Assembly (NCBI GenBank): GCA_964023205.1
Contig: OZ026843.1
Span: 6,991,029-7,055,028, forward strand
Direction of reading: 5' to 3'
Length of the DNA stretch: 64,000 bases
Source: Lutraria lutraria
Lineage: Eukaryota; Mollusca; Bivalvia; Venerida; Mactridae
The translations under genes and the position numbers were made by a program. Below, piece after piece: positions 22,601 to 31,866 of this stretch. The notes under the pieces were generated by a model. The model was not told where the DNA came from, searched no databases, and saw only the letters and a list, made by a program, of their open reading frames with translations. Every line of letters starts with the position of its first letter. Position 1 is the stretch's first letter.

Positions 22601-22676
22601 ACTTACCATCAACATGGTGTAAGAAACCCAATGCCAGGACGATCATTTCAGCACACAGCACGGTCATCTTTAACAT
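16524..22676 (-). CDS. Gene A: secreted protein with five cysteine-rich ShK-like modules (10 exons)
   Basis: Joining ten exons with GT-AG borders (22607-22676, 21101-21284, 20328-20499, 19976-20078, 19461-19615, 19220-19265, 18456-18610, 18201-18249, 17706-17854, 16524-16673) gives 1233 nt, an open frame of 410 codons plus stop, with every junction in phase. The product starts with a signal peptide (hydrophobic MIVLALGFL). Five cysteine-rich modules follow, each in its own exon, with Thr/Ser/Pro-rich linkers in separate exons between modules 2-3, 3-4 and 4-5. Modules end with a shared pattern, Y-x2-R-x3-C-x(6-8)-C-(C/x)-x(1-2)-(T/S)-C, and usually contain six Cys. This resembles ShK-type modules, but the spacing is not canonical, so the family is uncertain. 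It could be an extracellular matrix, mucus, shell or defence protein; the function is unknown. The C-terminal exon is frameshifted relative to paralogue B. Confidence 0.75.
16680..17700. other. Intron between gene A exons 9 and 10
   Basis: About 1 kb of AT-rich sequence, alignable with 31870-32735. Short ORFs show no recognisable family. Phase 0 on both sides means no additional exon is needed here. Confidence 0.5.
17706..17854 (-). CDS. Gene A exon 9: cysteine-rich module 5
   Basis: 49 codons plus two bases, acceptor acttttag, donor GTTAGT. It reads ACVDKHLMVDKHSFDC, then DIYIRRRTLC, then LCCQTCKALSQ. Six Cys with a CC pair, as in module 2. The C-x-D opening and final C-x2-C fit ShK-like modules. 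The protein is identical to the copy B exon at 32739-32887 over the part compared, so this exon is the most constrained or most recently homogenised. Confidence 0.75.
17985..18165 (+). repeat. Dispersed repeat copy in gene A intron
   Basis: A tract of about 180 bp running from 'agcccgaggaatgg' through 'cctaccctattt' to 'caaacatgtttaggcc' also occurs at 33010-33195, 33455-33630 and 50640-50805, and in reverse at 59500-59710. The first three belong to the segmental duplication; the last two show that it is an interspersed family. It has no coding potential and its class is not known to me. Confidence 0.6.
18201..18249 (-). CDS. Gene A exon 8: Thr/Pro linker
   Basis: A 49-nt exon (16 codons plus one base), acceptor ttttaag, donor GTAGGT, encoding KSMTTTVPKAFTNTQG. 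It resembles exon 6 in its first residues (KS-x-TT), in line with duplication of a linker-plus-module unit. The copy B equivalent is 33670-33718. Confidence 0.65.
18456..18610 (-). CDS. Gene A exon 7: cysteine-rich module 4
   Basis: Same length, phases and cysteines as module 3, with substitutions such as GECDW for GTCDW and VYDRRLTLC for VYERRFDLC. The copy B counterpart is 33925-34079. An upstream ATG at 18762 gives a longer open frame, but it belongs to the intron; the acceptor at 18611 and phase agreement favour the short exon. Confidence 0.75.
19220..19265 (-). CDS. Gene A exon 6: Thr/Pro linker
   Basis: A 46-nt exon (15 codons plus one base, phase 0 to 1) after acceptor tttttaag and before donor GTAGGT. 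It encodes KSVTTASPVFTKTPE. Copy B has the same exon at 34573-34618 (KSMTTASPVF and on), with unchanged length and splice sites, which supports it as a real mini-exon. Confidence 0.65.
19461..19615 (-). CDS. Gene A exon 5: cysteine-rich module 3
   Basis: 51 codons plus two bases, acceptor ttaccag, donor GTAAAA. Motifs in order: DTCKEDCLWIADGSYG, CDWLTDSS, VYERR, LCSQGMAPGCQLTC. Six Cys. The DC-x-W...G-x-C start is the most ShK-like of the five modules. It is almost identical to module 4, and the flanking introns are similar as well, which indicates an internal tandem duplication. Confidence 0.75.
19976..20078 (-). CDS. Gene A exon 4: Ser/Thr/Pro-rich linker
   Basis: 34 codons plus one base, phase 0 to phase 1, between acceptor ttacttag and donor GTGAAA. 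The peptide is rich in S, T, P and V (VRSSTVPVSSTTNSPLPT and on), with no Cys, so it is probably an extended, possibly O-glycosylated spacer. Copy B keeps an equal-length version at 35301-35403 with amino-acid changes but no frame damage. Confidence 0.65.
20328..20499 (-). CDS. Gene A exon 3: cysteine-rich module 2
   Basis: 57 codons between a CAG acceptor and a GTAAGC donor. Six Cys in the order CQDE, FDCKYL, HQVCN, KCCNSC. The module follows directly on module 1 with no linker exon. The matching exon in copy B (35676-35847) has the same length and nearly the same protein, including VGIYQNRHQVC. That conservation of frame and cysteines supports a real coding exon. Confidence 0.75.
21101..21284 (-). 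CDS. Gene A exon 2: cysteine-rich module 1
   Basis: The acceptor tttcag precedes 60 codons beginning ACLNDV. The module has five Cys: ACLND, FECKYL, VHHCEQ, TDCYK and KTCKG. It lacks the CC pair of modules 2 and 5 and so has one Cys fewer, which would leave an unpaired residue. The donor that keeps frame with the next exon is AAG|GTGTGG at 21100. A stronger-looking GTATTC site lies 11 nt upstream but would break phase, so the 3' end of the exon is less certain than its start. Confidence 0.65.
22607..22676 (-). CDS. Gene A exon 1: signal peptide
   Basis: The ATG at 22674-22676 opens 23 codons plus one base, ending at a strong GTAAGT donor. The peptide has MLKMTV at its start, then a hydrophobic stretch MIVLALGFL, then HHVD, so it reads as a secretion signal cleaved near the exon border. 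An in-frame second ATG three codons on could also start. The exon ends in phase 1, matching the acceptor of the next exon. The segmental copy has no counterpart. Confidence 0.7.
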
Positions 22677-22753
22677 TGGTAGCACTATTTCAACTGACAC
22701 AAATATACTCAAATATGCCTTGGTGATATGATGGAAAGGATATTGTCAAATCG

Positions 22754-22763
22754 CTTATATAAG
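22754..22763 (-). promoter_or_regulatory. TATA-like box upstream of gene A
   Basis: The palindromic string CTTATATAAG lies about 80 nt upstream of the gene A ATG. That would place the transcription start near 22725-22735 and leave a 5' leader of about 50 nt. The spacing fits a TATA promoter. Without transcript data this is only a plausible site. Confidence 0.45.
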
Positions 22764-22769
22764 AACAAA

Positions 22770-23890
22770 ATTTCTTACATTTGTAATATTAGAAGTTCGC
22801 AAAAACGTATGAATGTGCTATAATTGTGTTTATTAGACAAACTACGCACAAAGCTCACATATCTTCGCCTCCTTTTAAGACATTATGCTAATCCTTCAAA
22901 TTGTTGTATTCTTGAGTATTTTTTATGATATTAAATTGTGTATGTTTTCTATACTTTGTTTTAAAGAAGTGTTTCTAAGTAAACTTTCGTCGTTAATTAA
23001 AAATGATATTCGATTTATTTGCAGTTAAAATGAAATCAATTTTGGCTCTTATTTATTAATCTAAGTCGTTTCGTCTGCTGTAAGTTAACAGTTACATAGA
23101 CAATTTAGCTTATCTAAAGGTATTCGGATTCCAACTCTAAAATTATTATCTTAAAATAGGGTGGACAGATTTTGTAAATGTTTATATTTTTACAGGTTTC
23201 CATAATAGAAAATTATTTATCCTGAGATTTTAAAAAACACACACAAAAATAAACAAAGAATTAATTTTATATTGAAGTCAGTGTGGGAGTAACCCAACAA
23301 TTAAAGATAAAAGAATGTCCTATTTCAGTGAAAATGCATGGTTGCAAATGTAATTTGATAAAGAAAAAACAGGCCACCAAGAAATTTATATTTTTCAAGG
23401 TATAACAACTGTCGTATGATAAATTATATTAGAAATGTACCCGAGATGTCTATCAAAGAAATAATGACAATCGGAAATACTATTCATGAAATATTAATGT
23501 TTTATGTGGTATTACGCAGTTAGTTTGCTATATCCGAGTTCAAAAACCCTATTTAAACAGAATTTACTGCGTTTTTTGTTATCTTGATTTTTTTCTTTAT
23601 ACCACTATCAATTCTTCAGTGTGCATGCACAAGTTCAAGAAGATTAGGTTACGCAGACGCGTCCTTTTTGTATGTCATCGTCCTAATGTGCACGACATCA
23701 GCAAGTCATTGTTCGTCTGAGTTTATTTAAATAATTTATGCGGAGATTTAGTACAGTGCCTGCATGGGGGCTCCCGGGTGCAATAAAGGCATATGGATTA
23801 ATTTTAAGCCAATGTGAAGCTGCATGTTTGAAGCATACATAAATTCTGGGTAATACGTGTATCATGCATTGAGCATGCGCTGACTTTTAC
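22770..23890. other. AT-rich intergenic region upstream of gene A
   Basis: No recognisable gene, repeat boundary or RNA gene was seen. It separates the gene A promoter from a decayed retrotransposon piece. Confidence 0.4.
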
Positions 23891-23899
23891 AGGTGAACC

Positions 23900-24360
23900 A
23901 GGGTTTAGTCTTATATCAGTCTATCAATTGATCAACCTCAAAATAGTTCGTTTATGTGTCTGCTGTGATCAGGTGTTCATGTCCGTCGAGTGTAAATAAA
24001 TATGCAACGATCGATATGCTTCCATGCTCGCTGATGTACAATATGGGGGTTAATAGGTTCTTTAACATTGGATGATCTGTGTTTTAAGCACAGTGGGCAA
24101 GCTAACACATTGTCATGACCAGTTTAACCATCCCCGGTCCGTAGCTCAGTTCAAGGTCTTGGTGGTGACCATATGTCCTAGATGTACAGCCAAGATATAT
24201 TGAATGCTGAGTGTACTAGGAATTACCAAGGTTTGACAACTGAACATGAGGTCATCAAGTCTCGAAAGTTCATCTCTGTGGTTCCAAAATTTATTAATGA
24301 AACTTGTACATTCTTGTCGCAAACAAGTCCAACCTGTGAGAATTGTTTGTTTCAATGTTT
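23900..24360 (-). pseudogene. Decayed Ty3/Gypsy-type integrase fragment
   Basis: On the minus strand, 24355-24146 encodes FWNHRDELSRLDDL, then LVIPSTLSIQYIL, then HLGHM, which resembles the N-terminal zinc-binding part of Gypsy integrases (R-DEL...-VIP-LR-IL...-HxGH). Further on, after stops and frame changes, TLDGHEHLITADT and TNYFEVDQLID resemble the start of the integrase catalytic core. There are several stops and no LTRs in view, so this is a dead fragment. Confidence rests on motif resemblance only. Confidence 0.5.
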
Positions 24361-24499
24361 GAAACTGAGAGTCTTCTTTTGTCGCATGTCCTTTAACTCA
24401 CGTACTGAGTTTTTCATCGCTTACCGTATTTTTATTACCGAGCACATGTGTACTCTAACAGTCTGTCTGCCAGTTCTGGGTATGTGTCAGCGATAAAGT

Positions 24500-26690
24500 T
24501 CCGTGACAAATGGTCTGTGATCGGTTTTTATGGTCGTATTGTTGTATTTTTAACAGAAGACATTGCAGCCTGGGGCTTGCCATGTACATTTTTTCATGAT
24601 AGCAACAACAGGTTTACAGTCTGAAACTATCTTTGTGTGTCTTTTGCGAAGGCTGTGTCTTATGTGGCGTCCCATACGTATTCTACGTTCTTTTCAGACG
24701 GTCTCGCATTAGGGACATACTATCTACCAACCTTGAGTCCGATTTAGACAGATATGTTATCATGCATAATAAGGTTTCAAATTGTAACCTGTTTTTGTTT
24801 CAAGGAAAATGTTTTATAAAAAAATATTTCAACCAAATACGTTACAAACCAGATACGTTACCGTGTGTTTAATAGGTGTAGTTATTGTCGTTTATACGAC
24901 ACATCGTATTTCAGTTCTAGGAGAGTATGGATCAATTTATGATATAGACACTATTCTTGTGTTTTATCTGTGGCCAGAAGCCATTTTAAGCTTTGAGTGT
25001 ACATTGAAACAACATGCACGGATGATAAGTCAATTTAAACAATAGTGTTTCAGTCAATTTTATTATACATTTTTTATCAATTGTGGTTCTTCATATTCTT
25101 ACTCTGACGTAGGATAGTGTTAATTTACATATTTAATTCATTAATACAAGCAGAGACATGGATAACAGAGATTGGCAACTTAAAGTATCACGCATGACAT
25201 CATTTCGAAAATTCTGTAGCAAGTAAAACTCAAAAAAACAAACAACATACATAAATAAATTATGTCATGCGTGATATCTTTATTGAACTTTTATTGGTGA
25301 ACTTTTAAAATTATACCAGGAACATCAATGACGCCTCCTCAAACTGAATCTACACCATAAGTAGCGTCGAACTGTATTCGTACAAGACTTACAGCTGATT
25401 CAAACACAAAGAAACCGTCGGTTCTTTTCAAAAGGATTAGATTTCTAAAAAACTACTTTTGATCCTAGCATTTGCTGTTGTTCATGTTTGAGCGTCGCAA
25501 TAACTTATATTGTTGTATTGTTCGTTTAAGTTTTTAAGAAATGTTTCTACTGTTCAATTACAATGCGTTATAATGTTACTGAATGTGTTTTTGGGAGGTT
25601 TTGGCCGACCATACTTATTACTATGGTAAAATGTCATTTGGGGTTATTACCAAATCCTTAATACCAAATCCCTTACTACGGCGGTAAACAAGACAGGGCG
25701 ATCGAATAAAGACTGAAAAATAGTTCCATCATTTTATGAACATATACAGCGCTATTCGCTGGCTTTCATAAATTAAAACCCATTGTGATATGTGATTTAA
25801 TGTTTTGTTTATGTTTTAGGGAAGAAATTCCGATTCCTTAACAAGTAAAAATGTCTATTGACAGTTAAAGAACTCATGAACATTTGACAACAATGTCGGT
25901 TTATCTCCATATGTAGAGAAGTTGCTGGATTGTTGTGGAAGGTTAAGTTTGTACTGGAAACTTCTTAGGTGAATCGCCCGCCGTATATAACTAAAGAATT
26001 GTTGAAAACCGCCAAATAAACATCTAACAGAAACTTTTATTAGGTTTTATTGTTTTGCCTTCGAAAGAAAATCTGCGGAGCTTGGTCGTGTTGTTTGTGT
26101 GTTTATCACTAACTTAGAACCGACTACTTGAAGGAAAATTAGCATGTTATCATGATAGTATCACTATGTATATTGTCTTATACTCTTCTAACATTCCTTT
26201 AACTTTATAACCAATTTTAATGTTCAATCTAATAGTATACATCCATAACTGTGAGTCTTAATTGATTCCTTGTTATTTTATATATACATATTTGAATCTA
26301 ATATGGTACTATCGTGTTCAAGTGTGAAACTTTATACATATCAGATTACCCAGATAATATTGTTATTATTGAAATTATATTTCAGTGTAAATGTTTTATT
26401 TTTATTTTAGATTTTTCCATTGCTAAGTATGTTTAATCATACTGTTGTATCTAATGATTATTCTTTATAAGTAGGGTTGGTTAAATGTTTTCTTGCATTA
26501 TAAACATAATTTAATGGTGTTTTTTTGTCTTTCTATTATCTACTTGTCTTCAAATTACATGAAGTCAAAAAAGGGCGTGATACAGCTCTTACATTATTTA
26601 TTCGTTAATATTGATGGTGCTTAGTAATAGTTTGGTTTATTATAATATATTGGTTACATATCTATCATTCTGAACCAATTATAACATCCT
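24500..26690. other. Intergenic region, no gene recognised
   Basis: About 2.2 kb without coding similarity that I can recognise. The only structure noted is a small hairpin at 25186-25276. Two overlapping ORFs near 24633-25045 have no family features and no splice support. Confidence 0.4.
25186..25276. repeat. Short inverted repeat, 15-bp arms
   Basis: TATCACGCATGACAT at 25186-25200 pairs with ATGTCATGCGTGATA at 25262-25276 across a 61-bp loop. The arms match exactly. It may be a very short MITE or the two ends of a deleted element. Confidence 0.6.
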
Positions 26691-26699
26691 TTTTTATGT

Positions 26700-26978
26700 A
26701 TAAGGTAAAGGTTTTGTTTATTATAGTGTCACCCCTATTGAAAGGGCCAGCCAAGTTGGCTTATGAGACACCTATCTTATGTTCACGCAGTACCTCCCGA
26801 ATCCCTTCTCCTTTTTGCCGGGTGCCTGGCTGAGATGGGCCTACGGTAACCATTTAATTAGCTGGTGGCTCACCAACCGACCGCATCAGTTCTAACCCAG
26901 TCTCCACTGGGGTTGGAACCTTCGATCTCCCGCTCCGAAGGCGAACACCCTAACCACTCGGCCACGGTTGCGGTTGTA
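26700..26978 (-). mobile_element. tRNA-derived SINE
   Basis: Read on the minus strand from 26978, the head 'gtggccgagtggttaggg' is an A-box-like tRNA 5' part with a Leu/Ser-type look. 'ggttccaacccc' supplies a B box about 45 nt on. A non-tRNA body follows. The cloverleaf is not intact, so this is a retroposon rather than a tRNA gene. Confidence 0.65.
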
Positions 26979-26999
26979 TATTTGTTCAGGGATCATTTC

Positions 27000-27800
27000 T
27001 GATCAAAACAAATATTATGACTTTATACATGTTATAATCTGATTAAACTTTGAAACTTAAACTTTGAAACTTACTCGTAATTGTCCAAAATGCATTTACA
27101 ATTAGGTAGATATTGCATAATTATTTTGTTATATTTATTTTTGTATTTATTTTTGTATTTCTGTAGTTTATGTCGTATGAACATGGGTTAAGAGGTCTGG
27201 AGCTAGATTCGAACATGAAACATAACATATTTTCGACGAACTGTGGGCACATAAAAGCTCCATATAAAACTGCTTTGAACTACATTTATGGATCCTAAGG
27301 TGACCGCTATACCGAGGTGTCAGTGTGAACACACAAAGGTTGTTTTAATCTGATATTAACATACAGTTTTGTCGACCCACAAGGATAAATTGATTTATAT
27401 ACCTTTTCAACTCAGTTGCATACCTGCGTTGTAACATGAATACGTCTCACAGGTGTCAACAAATGCACATTCAAGCTGTTTGTTTGTCTGTCGTAACTTT
27501 TTAAGAGATATTAATAATGCATCTCACGCACACGTGTTCGTACAGGACCTTGTCAACAAAACATAAAACTATAAACTCGATAGCTTAAATTACAAATGCA
27601 TTTTGAAGTAAACTAAATCACTTATGAAAGGTACTTGAGTAGACATTTTGATTTAAACTTTGTCATGAAACATGCAGATGGACAGTATATTTTACTTCAT
27701 GAATTATGAAAAGCAATGTAATGGTATATTATTTGTTGCTAAACTTTTCAACTGTGTATATCTCTAATTGTGATCTGTGAATGAAGGCTAAAATCTGTAC
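27000..27800. other. Unique AT-rich spacer
   Basis: Nothing recognisable between the SINE and the 18-bp minisatellite. There is no long ORF, no RNA gene and no inverted repeat. Confidence 0.4.
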
Positions 27801-27814
27801 AAAGACAACCACGT

Positions 27815-29690
27815 ATATAATTGCAACCATGTATATAATGACCACAATGTATATAATAACCACAATGTTTATGTTAACCATAATGTATATATAATAACCA
27901 TAATGTATATATAATAGTCACATTGTATAATTACCACAATGTATAATAGCCACAATGTTTATGATAACCACAATGTATATATTATAACCACCATTTATTA
28001 TAACAACAATGCATATATAATAACCACAATTCGTAATAACCACAATGTATATATAATAACCACCATGTGTATAATTACCACAATGAATATAATAACCACA
28101 ATGTGTATAATAACCACAGTGTATATAATAACCACAATGTGTATAATAACCACAATGTATATAATAACCACAATGTGTACAATAACCACAATGTATATAA
28201 TAACCACCATGTGTATAATTACCACAATGTATATAATAACCACAAAGTATATAATAACCACAATGTATATAATAACCACAATGTATATAATAACCACACT
28301 GTATATAATAAACCACAATGTATATAATAACCACAATGTATATAATAACCACACTGTATATAATAAACCACAATGTATATAATAAACCACAATGTATATA
28401 ATAACCACAATGTATATAATAACCACACTGTATATAATAAACCACAATGTATATAATAACCACAATGTATATAATAAACCACAATGTATATAATAACCAC
28501 AATGTATATATAATAGTCACATTGTATAATAACCACAATGTATATAATAACCACAATGAATATAATAACCACCATGTGTATGATAACCACAATGTGTATA
28601 ATAACCACAATGTATATATAATAACCACAATGTATATAATAACCACAATGTATATAATAACCACAATGTATATAATAACCACAATGTATATAATAACCAC
28701 AATGAATATAATAACCACAATGAATATAATAACCACAATGTATATAATAACCACAATGTGTATAATAACCACAATGTATATAATAACCACAATGAATATA
28801 ATAACCACCATGTGTATGATAACCACAACGTATATAATAACCACAATGTATATAATAACCACAATGTATATAATAACCACAACGTATATAATAACCACAA
28901 TGTATATAATAACCACAATGTGTATAATAACCACAATGAATATAATAACCACCATGTGTATGATAACCACAACGTATATAATAACCACAATGTATATAAT
29001 AACCACAATGTATATAATAACCACAATGAATATAATAACCACAATGTATATAATAACCACAATGTATATATAATAACCACAATGTATATAATAACCACAA
29101 TGAATATAATAACCACAAAGAATATAATAACCACAGTGTATATAATAACCACAATGTAGATAATAACCACAATGTTTATGATAACCACAATGTATATAAT
29201 AACCACAAGGTATATAATAACCACAATGTATATAATAACCACAATGTATATATAATAGTCACATTGTATAATAACCACAATGAATATAATAACCACAATG
29301 AATATAATAACCACAATGTATATAATAACCAAAATGTATATAATAACCACAATGTATATATAATAACCACAATGTATATATAATAACCACAATGTATATA
29401 ATAACCAAAATGTATATAATAACCACAATGTATATATAATAACCACAATGTATATAATAACCACAATGAATATAATAACCACAGTGTATATAATAACCAC
29501 AATGTGTATAATAACCACCATGTGTATAATTACCACAATGTATATAATAACCACAATGTATATAATAACCACAATATGTGTAATAACCACAATGTATATA
29601 ATAACCACAATGTATATAATAACCACAATGTGTATAATTACCACAATGTGTATAATAACCAGCATGTGTATAATTACGTTGATTATAATA
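27815..29690. repeat. 18-bp minisatellite (AT-rich)
   Basis: About 100 copies of an 18-bp unit (tatataataaccacaatg) with variants aatg/agtg/acgta/aatgaa and occasional 19-20-bp units. Because 18 is a multiple of three and the unit lacks stops in several frames, very long ORFs appear on both strands: hexapeptide repeats such as YIITTM on the plus strand and IVVIIY on the minus strand. These are artefacts of the repeat. No start context, splice site or non-repetitive coding segment supports a gene. A motif 'aatagtcacattgtataat' recurs near 27915, 28513 and 29256, which suggests internal block duplication. Confidence 0.95.
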
Positions 29691-29699
29691 ATGTGTTGT

Positions 29700-30430
29700 T
29701 CATATTAATAATGAGTTGTTCATAATAATGTGTTGATTATAATTAATGTGTTGATCATAAATCAGGGGATTTCTACGTGAGGCGTCATTGTACTTAATTC
29801 AAAAATGTTTTGAAAATGTTTATTTTAAGAGCTAACTGATGTTTTATGTTATTCGATGCAATTTTGTCTCACCAAAGTTTGAAATTAAATACAAATTCAA
29901 GTTTTTCCCTATATTCGTAAACTGGTAACCAAAATGCACTTATTAAATAGTACAGATAAAATTCAACACTTTTCAAGGACAACTGTCGGATAATTTTGTA
30001 CTAAAGTTGTAAACAAACTAAATATGATATGGTACATAAATTCTAGAAAAGGATTCTTCAGTTTTTTAACATCAATTTGAATCGCTTGATATTCAGTTAC
30101 GGTCAATGTCCTACAAACATCGTATCTCTTTCAGAAAATAGATAAAATAGAATAGAGGACCAAAATGACGTCAACATATGAGTCGTGCAACATAATTTTT
30201 AGCGAATTTAATGATACACATGTACTGCTAATACTTTTATTCAGGGCCGTAGGAAACGGGGGGAAACTTAGTACCTCGGACCCAATAATTTCGGCTGTAA
30301 TGGTAAAAATGAAAAAGGGGGTTATAACTGATTCTCCTCTTTCCCAAAAATTCAGACAAAATCTAAAAATTACCCCTTCCACCATGTATCTTAAAATGCC
30401 TCCTAGGGGCCTGTTATAAACACATCTAAC
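29700..30430. other. Spacer right of the 18-bp minisatellite
   Basis: 29690-29765 is a short degenerate tandem of 'aatgtgttgatcataat'. The rest has two mirror-overlapping ORFs (near 30131-30419) without family features. No gene called. Confidence 0.4.
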
Positions 30431-30435
30431 ATCTC

Positions 30436-30528
30436 AATTCATTAACCGATTATCGATAACTCTTTTATTTGATTTTATCCATTTTTTTATTTGTCCAGGT
30501 ATTTGAACGGGTGCGCTTACTTTGTCCA
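30436..30528. repeat. Direct repeat flanking copy B, left
   Basis: About 93 bp (from 'cattaaccgattatcgataac' to 'gtgcgcttactttgt') match 37086-37177 in the same orientation with a few differences. The two copies bracket the duplicated gene B block. They could be remnants of one mobile element, since the TATCGATAA motif also occurs in the hAT-like MITE at 45123. Confidence 0.75.
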
Positions 30529-31605
30529 TCCAGCTATTAATTGCGGAACTTTACTGTACATGTATTGCCTTTTTGAAATTAATTCTCTTTGGAAATGGCA
30601 TCTATTTAAGTTCTTGAAAAGTTCAACTAAGAGGTTTTTGAAATCTTTATCGAGAATAGCGACACCACCTATCTACAGATTATATCTTTGGTTATAATTA
30701 TCATGTTTGTATCAAAATATAAGAGGATTCTTGAAAAAACAACACAATGTCCTCATCAACACTTCTTACATATAAATTTTGTAAACACAAATATTGATCT
30801 AAAAAAACAAAACAAAATTTGTGATAGATAAACACAGCATTTTATTTCTCGAATTCTCGTTTTATTGCAAACATATAATAGTACATATATTCCCATACTC
30901 TGTAAGATAGTTCCTTTTAGTTCCAAAAATATTGTATTTATATACTACAATAAGTAAGGTTTGATGTGTTGTGTTTAATGTCGTTTCAGTGCAATTATAA
31001 AGGACAACACAAGGATTTGAAGTTAGAATTTTATTTTATAAATGAATTATTGTTAGCAAACACATACACATAGTATTATTCAAAAAGCAATAATATAATC
31101 ATCTCAAACAAAGGTAATGTTTCTATAGCAACATATCATCATACAACTATTTATACGTGTATACACATACTCCAGCAGAACATAAGACGTCTTGTGATTT
31201 ATATTTCACATTGATGCGTTTTTTAGATTAAAAGCGTAACAAACATAAATATATATACATGTATGCCATTAAAACATAAAATTATACACCATAGATTGTT
31301 AATTCAGTCTTTAAGTGAATTACAAAATATATATGAGTTAAGGCACGATAGGGCTTTGATGTGTGTTTTAAAAATGAAAAAAGAAAGATGACGGTCACTA
31401 TTAAACAAACCAAAAATCTTGACTTTCAGTTTTTCTTGTTAATGTTAGCAAAGCTTTGCAGAAATTGTTCCATATTCAGGTGTTGGCAATAGTTATCAAC
31501 AATGTTTAATTAACTCTAACACTAATTGTACAGTCCTCGAAAATGTTCACATGAATTGCATTTGTTGCATATGACACGATAACTCCAAAGAGGACTAACA
31601 TTTAT

Positions 31606-31866
31606 TCATATCAATTTTGAGTCATTTTTTAACATTCTACCAAACATCTGATGCTTTATTTGTTGACGTGCTGGCTTCTCTCGTTTTGGATTCAATTTCA
31701 CTCTCTCTGCCAACGAGCGATACAGATTGACAAAAACTGTCGATTTCAGTTTGGTGTCCGATGGGTCTGGGTTAAATGGCTGGAATTCTATTCGGTCACC
31801 AATCACTTCCGTTCCAAACTTAATCTTGTAAACACCATTTTGGTTTCCACTAACGATTGGTGTCTC
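31606..31866 (-). CDS. Gene B C-terminal exon
   Basis: 86 codons and a TGA stop after acceptor aattttag. It begins ETPIVSGNQNGVYKI, then FGTEVIGDRIEFQ, and ends in a basic tail containing LNPKREKPARQQIKH and MFGRMLKNDSKLI. Gene A lacks 80 bp of this exon. No cysteines; the tail is strongly basic. Confidence 0.65.
   Translation of the reverse strand, partial: ETPIVSGNQNGVYKIKFGTEVIGDRIEFQPFNPDPSDTKLKSTVFVNLYRSLAERVKLNPKREKPARQQIKHQMFGRMLKNDSKLI

Noticed and set aside
24182..24496. 104-codon plus-strand ORF
   Set aside because: It overlaps the antisense of a decayed Gypsy integrase and has no features of its own.
27918..29665. Long ORFs of up to 382 codons on both strands
   Set aside because: They lie wholly inside an 18-bp tandem repeat, exist in several frames at once and have no non-repetitive coding part or splice context.
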